Of a DNA stretch of 64,000 nt, positions 45,801 to 52,713 are shown one piece after another (within the stretch, counting starts at the first letter, position 1; the number at the start of each line of letters is the position of its first letter). The notes below the pieces were generated by a model. It was not told the origin of the DNA. It worked only from the letters and a program-made list of their open reading frames with translations, and ran no database searches. Source of the stretch: Streptomyces sp. 6-11-2 (GTDB lineage: Bacteria > Actinomycetota > Actinomycetes > Streptomycetales > Streptomycetaceae); contig NZ_BJOR01000001.1 of NCBI RefSeq assembly GCF_006540305.1, positions 5,642,001-5,706,000 of the forward strand, given 5' to 3'. The position numbers and the translations under genes are program-made.

Positions 45801-46875
45801 CGTGCGCGTAGCCCTCGCCGAAGACGTGCAGGATGTACGGCGCCAGCAGGAACAGGAGCCCGCAGATGGGCAGCATGATGCGGGCCATCCGCTTCAGCGC
45901 CGCGCGGGTGTTGGCGGCCAGCCGGGCCGGGTCGTGCGACCCCTCGACGGTCAGTGAGGCACCCATGTTGATGGCGAGCAGGTTGACCGTGCCGCCGATG
46001 GTGGTCGTGATGTAGAAGTACGCGTTGTCCGCGGAGCTGACCTGCGCGGCGATGATCACCGGCACCAGGTAGACGACCGCGAGGGAGAACAGCGAGCCGG
46101 TGTAGTCGCCCGCCAGGAACCGCCCGAGTTCCTTCGCCGTCGGCGGCCTGGCGTGGTCCTCGGTCGCCCGTACGTGCCGGGGCACCAGGCGCCGGAACAC
46201 CAGCCAGCCCAGCGGCACGATGGAGAACGCGATCGCCGCGACCCAGGAGACGAAGACGCCGGTCGTCGGGATCGCGACGGCGAGCCCCACCAGCAGGGCC
46301 AGCTTCACCCCCGAGAACACGGTGTTGCCCACCGGGACCCAGGGCGCGCTGCGCAGCCCGGTCAGCACCCCGTCCTGGAGGGTGAGCAGGTTCCACGCCA
46401 TGACGGCGACGACGAAGCCGAGGCCGTGGGCGAGCCCGTGCAGGAAGCGGTACGACGGCCCCCACGCGTCGAGGGTGAGCAGGAACATCCCGGCCGCGCA
46501 CGCCACGATCAGCGAACTGCCCACGTACGTACGGGCGATGAGCCGTCCGGTGGCGCGGCCGGAGATCGGGATGAAGCGGGCCAGGGCCCCGGTGAGCGTC
46601 ACCGCGGTCAGCCCGGCGAGGAGCTTCATGGCGGCGATGGCGGCCGAGCCCTGGCCGACCGCGTCGTCGGAGTAGTAGCGGGCCGCGACCAGCCAGTAGC
46701 CGAGGCCCAGCACCGCGGAGATCCCGGTGTTGAGCATCAGCGCGTAGGCGTTGCGGAACAGCGGGTTGCCGCCGGGGGGCCGGCTCCGTCCGGGCAGCCG
46801 CAGACGGCGCCCCGGCTGCTCGGGCGCCTTGGGCCCGGTGGCCGATGCCTCGGTGGTGGTGGTCGTGTCAGACAC
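42826..46875 (-). CDS. Giant fusion: MOP-type polysaccharide flippase plus membrane glycosyltransferase/polymerase-like domain
   Basis: 1349 residues in one uninterrupted frame. About 50-470: 12 or more TM segments of a Wzx/MOP flippase (NAYALMLNTGISAVLGLGYWLVAARYYSDDAVGQGSA, LLAINMGASLTVEGSHDPARLA, LLRWFAVGALLRVVMETYFA). About 480-690: hydrophilic linker with seven 13-residue units. About 690-1260: 10-11 TMs resembling oligosaccharide polymerases/GT-C (HLGFIDFIDRTG, WSWPGFFAVAAF, GQDYFSPQGFTYLLYLAFVAILL) and a soluble part with DYVYAHDRPTVRLLWLS. Two more TM segments end it. GTG 46875 overlaps the deacetylase stop by 8 bp. It may couple lipid-linked repeat export to polymerisation. Confidence 0.85.
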   Translation of the reverse strand: MSDTTTTTEASATGPKAPEQPGRRLRLPGRSRPPGGNPLFRNAYALMLNTGISAVLGLGYWLVAARYYSDDAVGQGSAAIAAMKLLAGLTAVTLTGALARFIPISGRATGRLIARTYVGSSLIVACAAGMFLLTLDAWGPSYRFLHGLAHGLGFVVAVMAWNLLTLQDGVLTGLRSAPWVPVGNTVFSGVKLALLVGLAVAIPTTGVFVSWVAAIAFSIVPLGWLVFRRLVPRHVRATEDHARPPTAKELGRFLAGDYTGSLFSLAVVYLVPVIIAAQVSSADNAYFYITTTIGGTVNLLAINMGASLTVEGSHDPARLAANTRAALKRMARIMLPICGLLFLLAPYILHVFGEGYAHAATPLLRWFAVGALLRVVMETYFAVLRAQSRTAGLAWLQGLLCALVLGLTLLLLPRMGLTGAGVAEISSLAVIVAIAAPKLYRTVRAVPAAAPDDAAPDGDLADLGAREDPAGTAPHRRPAWAAESDTLALGIHIDFDHVERRPDVRPGPGTPPAGTAAVDPDRPPAGPHGPEALGLPVEELTVEELKPVSPGPAEREVDAPFGPEDRVVVPDGPYSTEERTAVPDGPFPTEVRAAVPGGPNSTEERTAVPDGPYSIGEQAAVPGGPYTAGERAVVPETHFAAGDRATVPKVGTSPREAAPEEDLLARSGPDPSWRERLAPTRAGVLLGCLLAAALLLYWVPALRLDDSDLDRMGGLGLVSVLPLPTLAGAALLIGVFAALLWLRREHRALLLVTLVATVVSLHALPAVIESEPRFATAWQHLGFIDFIDRTGSAVPDLDARWSWPGFFAVAAFVARACGLSDFTEVIRWWPLTIQLLYLPPMFLLTRSLRASWRARWTGVWIFVLSGWVGQDYFSPQGFTYLLYLAFVAILLVWFRAPRMPWTKARPGEAEVEPADRRQRAVLLLVVIGLFAASVPAHQLTPFVMLGVLAVLVLVRRSELRGLPVLFAVLAAFWLGFMAEPYWSGHFDELFGGVGGVGSNVSTSVSGRIQGGDSTHQLVLYARVLLAGSVMAFACWGWWRRREHKYRERSLPVLTFVPFLGFGMQSYGGEMALRVFMFALPGAALLAALALFPRTGATAEERDKDRVILAPLAALLAGLLLMGGFLVARWGNETFERIRPGEVAAMDYVYAHDRPTVRLLWLSNDPAVNVTPAMPWGARDMERVDYVPTLAPADPVLVSGLVKSLRDAGPNAYLMINRSQVTYLRMDVGYSATWESRLVRHLDDRQELRKVLGNDDVTLYELREQPSGPVPEPNPGPIGPRVTWTPWSVVGGAAALALTVLLTAREVVRVAMRPSVRRVRWLQGSFWFSLPLLAVLFTSLVQRFLTMGGG
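44933..45205 (-). repeat. 39-bp tandem repeat (about 7 units) in the fusion-protein linker
   Basis: GGTACTGCGG or variants recur at 44972 (GGTACGACGG), 45011, 45050, 45089, 45128 and 45167, always 39 bp apart, plus a weaker unit before. Each unit encodes 13 residues of the type VPDGPYSTEERTA. Confidence 0.88.
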
Positions 46876-47683
46876 GGGTACGGATGGCCTTCCGGCGGAC
46901 CTGTCGGGCTCTGCGGACCATGGCGTAGCCCTTGGTGAGGGCGCGGTCCCTGGCGAAGTTCCGGGTGATCGCGCGGCCCTGGACGATCCGCTCGAACTCC
47001 TCGGTGGACGTGCTGCGGCGCACCGTGAGCCGGTGCAGCGCGTACGGGCCCTGCCGTCGGCGGGCCAGGGCGTTGCCGACGGCGAGGGCCTGGGTGAAGC
47101 CCGCCGCCCGCACCAGGGCCCGCACCCGGCGGCTGGAGTAGCCGTAGGGGTAGGCGAACGAGGCGGGCACGGTGCCCAGTTCACCGGCGACGATCTCCCT
47201 GCAGCGGATCAGCTCCGACCACAGGGTGTCGTCGTCGAGCTGGTCGAGCTGCGGGTGGGTGTGGCTGTGCCCGCCGATCTCGACCCCGCCGGCCGCGAGT
47301 TCGCGCACCTGGTCCCAGTCGAGCATGGTGTCCAGGCCCCCGCCGGTGTGGTGGGCGCCGCGGATCCAGCCCGTGGAGACGAACAGCGTGGCGGGGAAGC
47401 CGTAGTGGTCCAGCGTCGGCAGGGCGTAGCGGTGCACGCCCTCGTAGCCGTCGTCGAAGGTGATCAGGACGGGGTTCGCGGGCAGCGGCGGCAGACCCCT
47501 GCCACGCCAGTGCCCGGCCAGCCGGGCCGTGGTGACCGGCTGGAAGCCCCGGTCCTTGAGCACGGCCATCTGCTCCGCGAACGCCTCGGGCGTCACGGAC
47601 AGTTCGCGGGTGGCCTCGTTGGGCTCCGGCGCGACCGCGTGGTACATGAGCACCGGCACGGGCGCGCTGGTACGGCTGTTCAT
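46868..47683 (-). CDS. Polysaccharide deacetylase (CE4) family protein
   Basis: 271 residues. CE4 motifs: motif 1 TFDDGYEGVHRYALP, motif 2 HSHTHP, motif 3 region ELIRCREIVAGELGTVPASFAYPYGYSS; metal Asp/His triad is complete. No signal peptide, as many Streptomyces CE4 proteins in glycan clusters. It would remove acetyl groups from a lipid-linked or nascent glycan, perhaps cytoplasmic. GAGGGGGG precedes ATG 47683, which overlaps the upstream glycosyltransferase stop (ATGA). The basic tail RRARQVRRKAIRTRV is unusual. Confidence 0.9.
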   Translation of the reverse strand: MNSRTSAPVPVLMYHAVAPEPNEATRELSVTPEAFAEQMAVLKDRGFQPVTTARLAGHWRGRGLPPLPANPVLITFDDGYEGVHRYALPTLDHYGFPATLFVSTGWIRGAHHTGGGLDTMLDWDQVRELAAGGVEIGGHSHTHPQLDQLDDDTLWSELIRCREIVAGELGTVPASFAYPYGYSSRRVRALVRAAGFTQALAVGNALARRRQGPYALHRLTVRRSTSTEEFERIVQGRAITRNFARDRALTKGYAMVRRARQVRRKAIRTRV

Positions 47684-48777
47684 GTGGTGCGTCCCCCCTC
47701 GTCCTGCCCGGTCCCCCCGGTCTGCGGGGTCTGCCCGGTCCTTCCGTCCCCCGGGGCGTGCGCGATCCCGGCCACCGATGACACCGATGACACCGATGAC
47801 ACCGAGACCACCGAGAACGCCGTGCCACTCCGCCGGGCCCTGACACTGCCGACGGCGTAGCCGCCCGCGGCCGTGAGCACCCCGGCGACGATCGCGCCGG
47901 CCCGGCCCGCGCCGCCCGGCCGGGCCAGCAGCGCGTCTCGCAGGCCGCGGGCCACCCCCGAGGGCAGCACCCGGGTGGTGTACCGGCGTTCGGACTCGAG
48001 GCCCTTCTGCGCGCCGACGCTCCGCGCGACCAGCGCCTTCGACAGGCCCTCCGCGTAGACCCGGGTGCGGAAGTAGCGGAAGTGCTCGCGCGTCTCGGGC
48101 ACCCGGTGGTGGATGACCGCCCGGTCGTCGATCAGGAGGACCGCGTCCGGGCGGGCCCGGGTGAGCCGGATGCACAGCTCCGTCTCCTCGCACCCCAGCG
48201 GGCGCTTGTCGCCGTCGCGGCCGATGCCGGTGGCGAAGCCGCCCGCCGCGTCGAACGCCGTGCGCCGGAAGGAGGCGTTGCCGCCGAGCACGTTGCGCAC
48301 CCGGACCCGGCCCGGCGGCAGGCCGCGGTAGGTGCAGCCCACCACCCAGTCGAACTCCTCCGGGAACCAGGCCGGCCGGCGGCCCGACGCCCAGACCGGG
48401 ACCGTGCGGCCGCCGACGGCCATGACCCGCGGGTCCGCGTACCCCTCGGCGAAGTGCCGCAGCCAGTCCCGCTCGGCCACGGCGTCGTCGTCGAGGAAGG
48501 CGACGATCTCACCGCGCGAGGCGGCGATGCCCGTGTTGCGGCCGGCGGACAGGCCGCGCGGGCCCGCGTTGGCGAGCACCCGCACCTCGCCGCCGTCCGG
48601 GTACTCCTTGTACTCCTTGGCCAGCCTCCCCAGCAGCGCCGGGTTGTGGTCCACCACCAGGAGGGTCTCCAGGGCCGGCCGGGACTGCGCCCGCACCGAG
48701 GAGACCGCCGCGAGGATGTCCTCCCAGCGGTCCTCGGTGTAGACGCAGATCACGACGGAGATGCCGAGACCGCTCAA
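47680..48777 (-). CDS. Family 2 glycosyltransferase
   Basis: 365 residues. GT-A start ISVVICVYTEDRWEDILAAVSSVRAQ, sugar-nucleotide DDDA in AFLDDDAVAERDWL (about 93-106), GGNASFRRTAFDAAGGF acceptor loop and CEETELCIRL. A hydrophobic segment about 290-310 may anchor it. The C-terminal 45 residues are a Ser/Val/Thr/Gly tail from a 9-bp microsatellite. TTG 48777 overlaps the previous gene's TGA (TTGA). It works with the neighbouring GT2 in assembling the same glycan. Confidence 0.88.
   Translation of the reverse strand: MSGLGISVVICVYTEDRWEDILAAVSSVRAQSRPALETLLVVDHNPALLGRLAKEYKEYPDGGEVRVLANAGPRGLSAGRNTGIAASRGEIVAFLDDDAVAERDWLRHFAEGYADPRVMAVGGRTVPVWASGRRPAWFPEEFDWVVGCTYRGLPPGRVRVRNVLGGNASFRRTAFDAAGGFATGIGRDGDKRPLGCEETELCIRLTRARPDAVLLIDDRAVIHHRVPETREHFRYFRTRVYAEGLSKALVARSVGAQKGLESERRYTTRVLPSGVARGLRDALLARPGGAGRAGAIVAGVLTAAGGYAVGSVRARRSGTAFSVVSVSSVSSVSSVAGIAHAPGDGRTGQTPQTGGTGQDEGGRTT
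47774..47803. repeat. 9-bp microsatellite in the glycosyltransferase tail
   Basis: ACCGATGAC is repeated at least three times consecutively (plus-strand view), followed by ACCGAGACC variants; encodes Ser-Val-Ser-rich residues, frame preserved. Confidence 0.8.
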
Positions 48778-49604
48778 GACGCCTCTCCCCGCACCGCGTC
48801 GAGCATCGGTGACCGGCGGGCCTGGCGGCCCTGGCGGCGCAGTTCACGCCGGTTGGAGCGCTCCTTGAGGATCACCTTCAGCACCCGCAGTCCGTCCCGC
48901 ACGGCGCGCAGATTGCTGGCCCCGTGGATGCGCAGGTACTCGTGGCTGGGGATCTCCTGCACCTTCAGTCCGGCCTTGACCACTCTGATGTTCATCAGCG
49001 TCTCGACCTCGAAGCCGGTGCAGTCCAGCTCGATCTTGTCCAGGCAGTGCCGCCAGAACGCGTTGTACCCGTAGCACAGGTCGGTGTAGCGGGCGCCGAA
49101 CTTGCGGTTGACCACGGCGCACAGGGCCCGGTTGCCGAGCTTGCGGATGAAGGTCATGTCGTCGGTGCCGCCGCCGTTGGCGAACCGGGAGCCCTTGGCG
49201 AAGTCCGCGCCTGAGACCAGGGCCGAGACGTACGAGACGATCTCGCCGCCGTCGGCCGAGCCGTCCGCGTCGACCATCACGATGATGTCGCCGGTGCACT
49301 CCTCGAAACCGGTGATCAGGGCATCCCCCTTGCCCTTGCCGCGCTGGTCGACGACCTTCACCTTGGGCCACAGTTCCCGGGCCACCTCGACGGTGTCGTC
49401 GGTGGAATTGCCGTCCACGAGGACCACTTCGTGAATCCAGTCCGGAAGTGTCTTGAAGACGTAGGGCAGATTCTCGGCCTCGTTCATGGCGGGAATCACC
49501 ACGCTCACCGGCGGTGTGATGGCCAAGTGTGAGGAAATGGGCCGGTATTCCGCGGCGAGCGTCGGATCCTGTTCCGACGAAGGCGAGCGCAGAACGGAGC
49601 TCAT
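48774..49604 (-). CDS. Family 2 glycosyltransferase, dolichyl-phosphate-mannose synthase-like
   Basis: 276 residues from ATG 49604 (GAGAGGGA upstream). GT-A domain: SVVIPAMNEAENLPYVFKTLP, VVLVDGNSTDDTVEVARELWP, GDIIVMVDADGSADGGEIVSYVSAL (DAD motif), FAKGSRFANGGGTDDMTFIRKLGNRAL, GYNAFWRHCLDKI. Closest type by eye is the processive polyprenyl-phosphate transferases. The tail RSNRRELRRQGRQARR is basic. First gene of the five-gene minus-strand run (49604 to 42826), so the promoter at 49905 may drive it. Confidence 0.87.
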   Translation of the reverse strand: MSSVLRSPSSEQDPTLAAEYRPISSHLAITPPVSVVIPAMNEAENLPYVFKTLPDWIHEVVLVDGNSTDDTVEVARELWPKVKVVDQRGKGKGDALITGFEECTGDIIVMVDADGSADGGEIVSYVSALVSGADFAKGSRFANGGGTDDMTFIRKLGNRALCAVVNRKFGARYTDLCYGYNAFWRHCLDKIELDCTGFEVETLMNIRVVKAGLKVQEIPSHEYLRIHGASNLRAVRDGLRVLKVILKERSNRRELRRQGRQARRSPMLDAVRGEAS

Positions 49605-49996
49605 GAGTCGTGTTCCCTCTCGTCCGGCGGACCGCCCGCCCCTCGGGCGGCCCGGCTGTGTATCCGGTTCGAAAGGGGGGTTGATCACCCGGGGCACGCC
49701 GGAAAGGCTCTCCGAACACACCGGGTGAGCTGGCAAAGCTGTCCGGCCTGCCGGAAGAACGGCAGCCGGTCGCGCGGCACGGCTCGGTCACACCTGCGGT
49801 CACCGAGCACGGCACCCCCCTACCGCGCTCCGCGCCGGAACGTCCCGGCCCCGAGCCCTCCCCTTGAGCCGCTTGCAGACGGACCGATGCGGGTGAGATG
49901 TACGACGGTATTGATGATTGAACCAGTATGGCAAGACCTGGAACGAGGCCTCACGTTTTTGTTGGTTTTGCCGTAACGCAACCCTGTACGTACTGT
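49605..49996. other. 392-bp intergenic region in the glycan cluster
   Basis: Contains the candidate minus-strand promoter 49905-49934; otherwise AT-richer than its neighbours, without a convincing ORF or hairpin. Confidence 0.5.
49905..49934 (-). promoter_or_regulatory. Candidate promoter for the glycan run
   Basis: On the minus strand TTGCCA (49934-49929), 18 bp, then TACCGT (49910-49905). About 300 bp upstream of the first glycosyltransferase start. Confidence 0.35.
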
Positions 49997-51091
49997 TCAT
50001 CGCCTGGAACGGATTTGTCCCATGCGTTTGAGGATTCTGTCCGCGGGCTCGAACAGTTCCGGCCGCGACAGCACCGCGTTGCGCAGCGCCCGGACCGGGG
50101 CGCGGCGCGCCCGATGCCCGACCGCCACCGGGTGACGTCGTGTCACCCACCCCTCGCACACGCTGAGTTCGCGTGTCTTCAGGGAGTCCTTGTACTCCTT
50201 CTGGCCCCGGCCGAGATCCAGGTACGCGATGCCGTCGGCGGCGGCCGCCTCGGCCATGCGCAGATGCAGGATCAGTCCCGGGGAGAACTTCGCGAACGCC
50301 GGGTCGTAGGCCGGGAACCAGCAGGCCAGCACCCGTTCGGAGCGCAGCCCGAAGTGGGCGGCGACCGGCCGGCCGTCCGCGTACAGCACTGACAGGATTC
50401 CCGCGAAGGAGTCGGAGCGGGTGTGGAACAGCTGTGTCACCAGGTGGGTGATCCACTCGTGCGCGAAGCGGTCGCTGCGCCCGGTCCGCCGGTACTGGGC
50501 GGACTTCCAGGCCATCAGCCTGCGCAGCGCGGCGGGGTCGCGCTCGTCGTGGACGTAGCGGACCGGGCCCGTGTCACGGCCCAGCCTACGCTCCTTGGCG
50601 AGTGTGGTCCGGGTGAACTTGGGCGACCGGGCGCGCAGTTCGCGCACATACGTGTCGTAGCCCTGGTCGACGTCCATGACCGGGGACGGGAAGCTGCCGG
50701 AGGCTCCCGCCTCGAACGGCTCCTGGCCCGTCACCAGGTGGTCGAACTCCCAGACGGCCAGTGAGCAGGCCCGCAGCAGCTCACGGGCGTCCCAGGTGAA
50801 GCCGGGCCGGTGCACCAGGCCCTGGCAGTCGGAGACGCCGAGCCCGACGGCCCGGCCGACGCCGGTGGCCGATCTCTGGAACGGGAAGAACGCGGCGGGC
50901 TCGCCGTCCTCGCGGACCACCGCGATCCGCACCCCGCGTCTGCACCGGCCCACCGCGAGCGTGAACTCGGGGGAGAGGAAGGGGTTCCCCAGTTCCTCCG
51001 CACCGTGCAGATGAGCCTTGGACTGCATCGCGGTCCACGCCGCCCGGTCGGCGGCGCTCAGCTCGCCGGGGCGGTACACGCTGATGTCCAC
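49997..51091 (-). CDS. FemAB/CelD-like GNAT acyltransferase
   Basis: 364 residues. Acetyltransf_6-type fold: IAVVREDGEPAAFFPFQRS, YVRELRARSPKFTRTTLAKERRLGRDTG, LSVLYADGRPVAAHFGLRSERVLACWFPAYDPAFAKFSPGLILHLRMAEAAAADGIAYLDLGRGQKEYK. The family includes cellulose-cluster CelD and FemAB-like amino-acid transferases; here it likely decorates the polymer or its lipid. It starts with GTG 51091 one base after the stop of the preceding small membrane protein gene. Confidence 0.85.
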   Translation of the reverse strand: MDISVYRPGELSAADRAAWTAMQSKAHLHGAEELGNPFLSPEFTLAVGRCRRGVRIAVVREDGEPAAFFPFQRSATGVGRAVGLGVSDCQGLVHRPGFTWDARELLRACSLAVWEFDHLVTGQEPFEAGASGSFPSPVMDVDQGYDTYVRELRARSPKFTRTTLAKERRLGRDTGPVRYVHDERDPAALRRLMAWKSAQYRRTGRSDRFAHEWITHLVTQLFHTRSDSFAGILSVLYADGRPVAAHFGLRSERVLACWFPAYDPAFAKFSPGLILHLRMAEAAAADGIAYLDLGRGQKEYKDSLKTRELSVCEGWVTRRHPVAVGHRARRAPVRALRNAVLSRPELFEPADRILKRMGQIRSRR

Positions 51092-51092
51092 G

Positions 51093-51518
51093 TCAGGAGC
51101 CCTGTCTTCTCGCCGTACGGCCGCGCTGCCGCCGCACCAGAACCAGCAGGAGAACGAGGGAGCTGAACGCGGTGACGGCCAGCAGTCCGCCGCTGACGGA
51201 CCATCGGTGCACGGCCAGCATCCCCTGGGCCACCAGCATGTCGAGGACGACCGCGCCCGCCACCGAGACGAGGACGCGGCCGAAAGGATCCAGTCCGCGC
51301 AGCGCGGCGGCGATGGCCGCGGCCGGCGCCGCGAGCAGGAAGAACAGCGTCAACGGGCCGCGCAGGGGGGAGTTGGAGCCGGTGAGCGCGAGCAGCGCAC
51401 CGATCCCCCCGATTGCCGTCGCGGCGCCCGCGAGCAGCGGTGACAGGTCCCTCCCCGGCCCTGACCGCGCCCGCTGTGTGCCCGGTGTTGAAGCTGTCTT
51501 GATGCGTATGGTCTGCAT
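51093..51518 (-). CDS. Small membrane protein, unknown
   Basis: 141 residues with four predicted TM segments (LAGAATAIGGIGALLALTG, LTLFFLLAAPAAAIAAALRG, GRVLVSVAGAVVLDMLVAQGM, GGLLAVTAFSSLVLLLVLVRR). No named family recognised; probably an accessory membrane subunit of the glycan machinery because its stop is 1 bp from the acyltransferase start. ATG 51518 has GGGGGG upstream. Confidence 0.75.
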   Translation of the reverse strand: MQTIRIKTASTPGTQRARSGPGRDLSPLLAGAATAIGGIGALLALTGSNSPLRGPLTLFFLLAAPAAAIAAALRGLDPFGRVLVSVAGAVVLDMLVAQGMLAVHRWSVSGGLLAVTAFSSLVLLLVLVRRQRGRTARRQGS

Positions 51519-51702
51519 TGGCGACTTTGCCCCCCGAAGCGCCGGATGCCGGGCTTCAATGTCGCGCAGCCCGCGGCGCCCGTCAAGATGCGGAAGCCGC
51601 TCGTACGGGTGCTCGCCTGCTTGCGGACCTCCTTCGAGTGGCCGGTTCCCGACCTCCCAAGCCTCTTGCGCCACAACGGATTTCGTTGATCGCTAAAAAG
51701 TT

Positions 51703-51726
51703 TTGACATGGACACTTCCCTGTCAA
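51703..51726 (+). promoter_or_regulatory. Inverted repeat and -35-like element of the SGNH esterase gene
   Basis: TTGACA (51703-51708) and TGTCAA (51721-51726) form a 6-bp inverted repeat 12 bp apart; the first copy resembles a -35 but no good -10 is placed. Upstream of ATG 51780. Confidence 0.45.
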
Positions 51727-51779
51727 CACGCGTAGCTGCTACCACGGTTACGGCAGAGATCCTGCTAAAGGGAGGTTCC

Positions 51780-52589
51780 ATGAGACGAAGTTCCCGAATT
51801 TCCGCCTATATCGGTTCCCTCCTCCTGACCCTCGGCCTCGCCCTGACCGGGGCGACGATGGCGCAGGCGGCCCAACTGGCAGCGAACGGCCCGTACGTGG
51901 CCCTCGGCGACTCCTACTCATCCGGGGTGGGCGCCGGCAGCTACATCAGCTCCAGCGGCAGCTGCAACCGCAGCACGAACGCGTACCCCTACCTGTGGAA
52001 CGCAGCCAACTCCCCGTCGTCGTTCTCCTTCACCGCCTGCTCGGGTGCCAGGACCGACGACGTACTGGCCAACCAGCTCGGCCCGCTCAACTCCGCCACC
52101 GCCCTCGTCTCGATCACCGTCGGCGGCAACGACGCCGGGTTCTCCGACGTCATGACGACCTGTGTGCTCCAGTCCGACAGCGACTGCATCTCGCGCATCA
52201 ACACCGCCAGGGCGTACATCGACTCGACGCTGCCCGGCAAGCTGAACAACCTCTACTCGACGATCCGCACCAAGGCTCCCAACGCGCGCGTGGTCGTCAT
52301 CGGCTACCCCCGCTTCTACCTGCTCGGACAGCTCTGCCTGGGCCTCAGCGAGGCCAAGCGCTCCGCCATCAACGGCGCCGCCGACTACATCGACGCCGCC
52401 ACCGCCAAGATCGCCGCCAACCACGGCTTCGTCTTCGGCGACGTCCGCACCACCTTCACCGGCCACGAGATCTGCTCCGGAAGCTCCTGGCTGCACAGCG
52501 TCAACTGGCTCAGCATCGGCGAGTCCTACCATCCGACGGCGGCCGGCCACTCCGGTGGCTACCTCCCGGTGTTCACCAAGGCGGCCTGA
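51780..52589 (+). CDS. Secreted SGNH/GDSL esterase
   Basis: 269 residues. Signal peptide cleaves near AQA|AQL (residue about 31). SGNH blocks: GDSYSSG (catalytic Ser), VGGNDAGF (oxyanion Asn), and SYHPTAAGH with catalytic Asp/His replaced by S-Y-H-P (Streptomyces SGNH esterases use a Ser-His dyad with backbone). Cysteines CNRS...TACSG and CVLQ...CIS support disulfides. AAGGGAGG precedes ATG 51780. Secreted lipid/ester hydrolase; hairpin follows. Confidence 0.94.
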   Translation: MRRSSRISAYIGSLLLTLGLALTGATMAQAAQLAANGPYVALGDSYSSGVGAGSYISSSGSCNRSTNAYPYLWNAANSPSSFSFTACSGARTDDVLANQLGPLNSATALVSITVGGNDAGFSDVMTTCVLQSDSDCISRINTARAYIDSTLPGKLNNLYSTIRTKAPNARVVVIGYPRFYLLGQLCLGLSEAKRSAINGAADYIDAATAKIAANHGFVFGDVRTTFTGHEICSGSSWLHSVNWLSIGESYHPTAAGHSGGYLPVFTKAA

Positions 52590-52634
52590 CCCACCGTCAC
52601 CACAACGCACCACCAGGCCCTCTCCGCGCCCGAA

Positions 52635-52663
52635 GCGGAGACCCCGCGCGTCGGGGTCTCCGC
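52635..52663. terminator. Bidirectional hairpin between esterase and NicO genes
   Basis: Perfect 12-bp arms 52635-52646 and 52652-52663, 5-nt loop, in the 124-bp convergent gap. Confidence 0.85.
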
Positions 52664-52713
52664 CGCGCCGGCCCGCCCCTCGGGCCGATCCTGCGGGACC
52701 TCTCGGTCATCGC

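Noticed and set aside
46876..47184. N-terminal extension of the fusion protein to 1452 residues
   Set aside because: The extra residues are antisense-like Arg/Pro/Ser-rich sequence overlapping the deacetylase gene; GTG 46875 has a site and an 8-bp overlap.
49725..49976. 83-codon plus-strand ORF in the 392-bp gap
   Set aside because: Mixed codon composition, no ribosome site and no domain; treated as non-coding.
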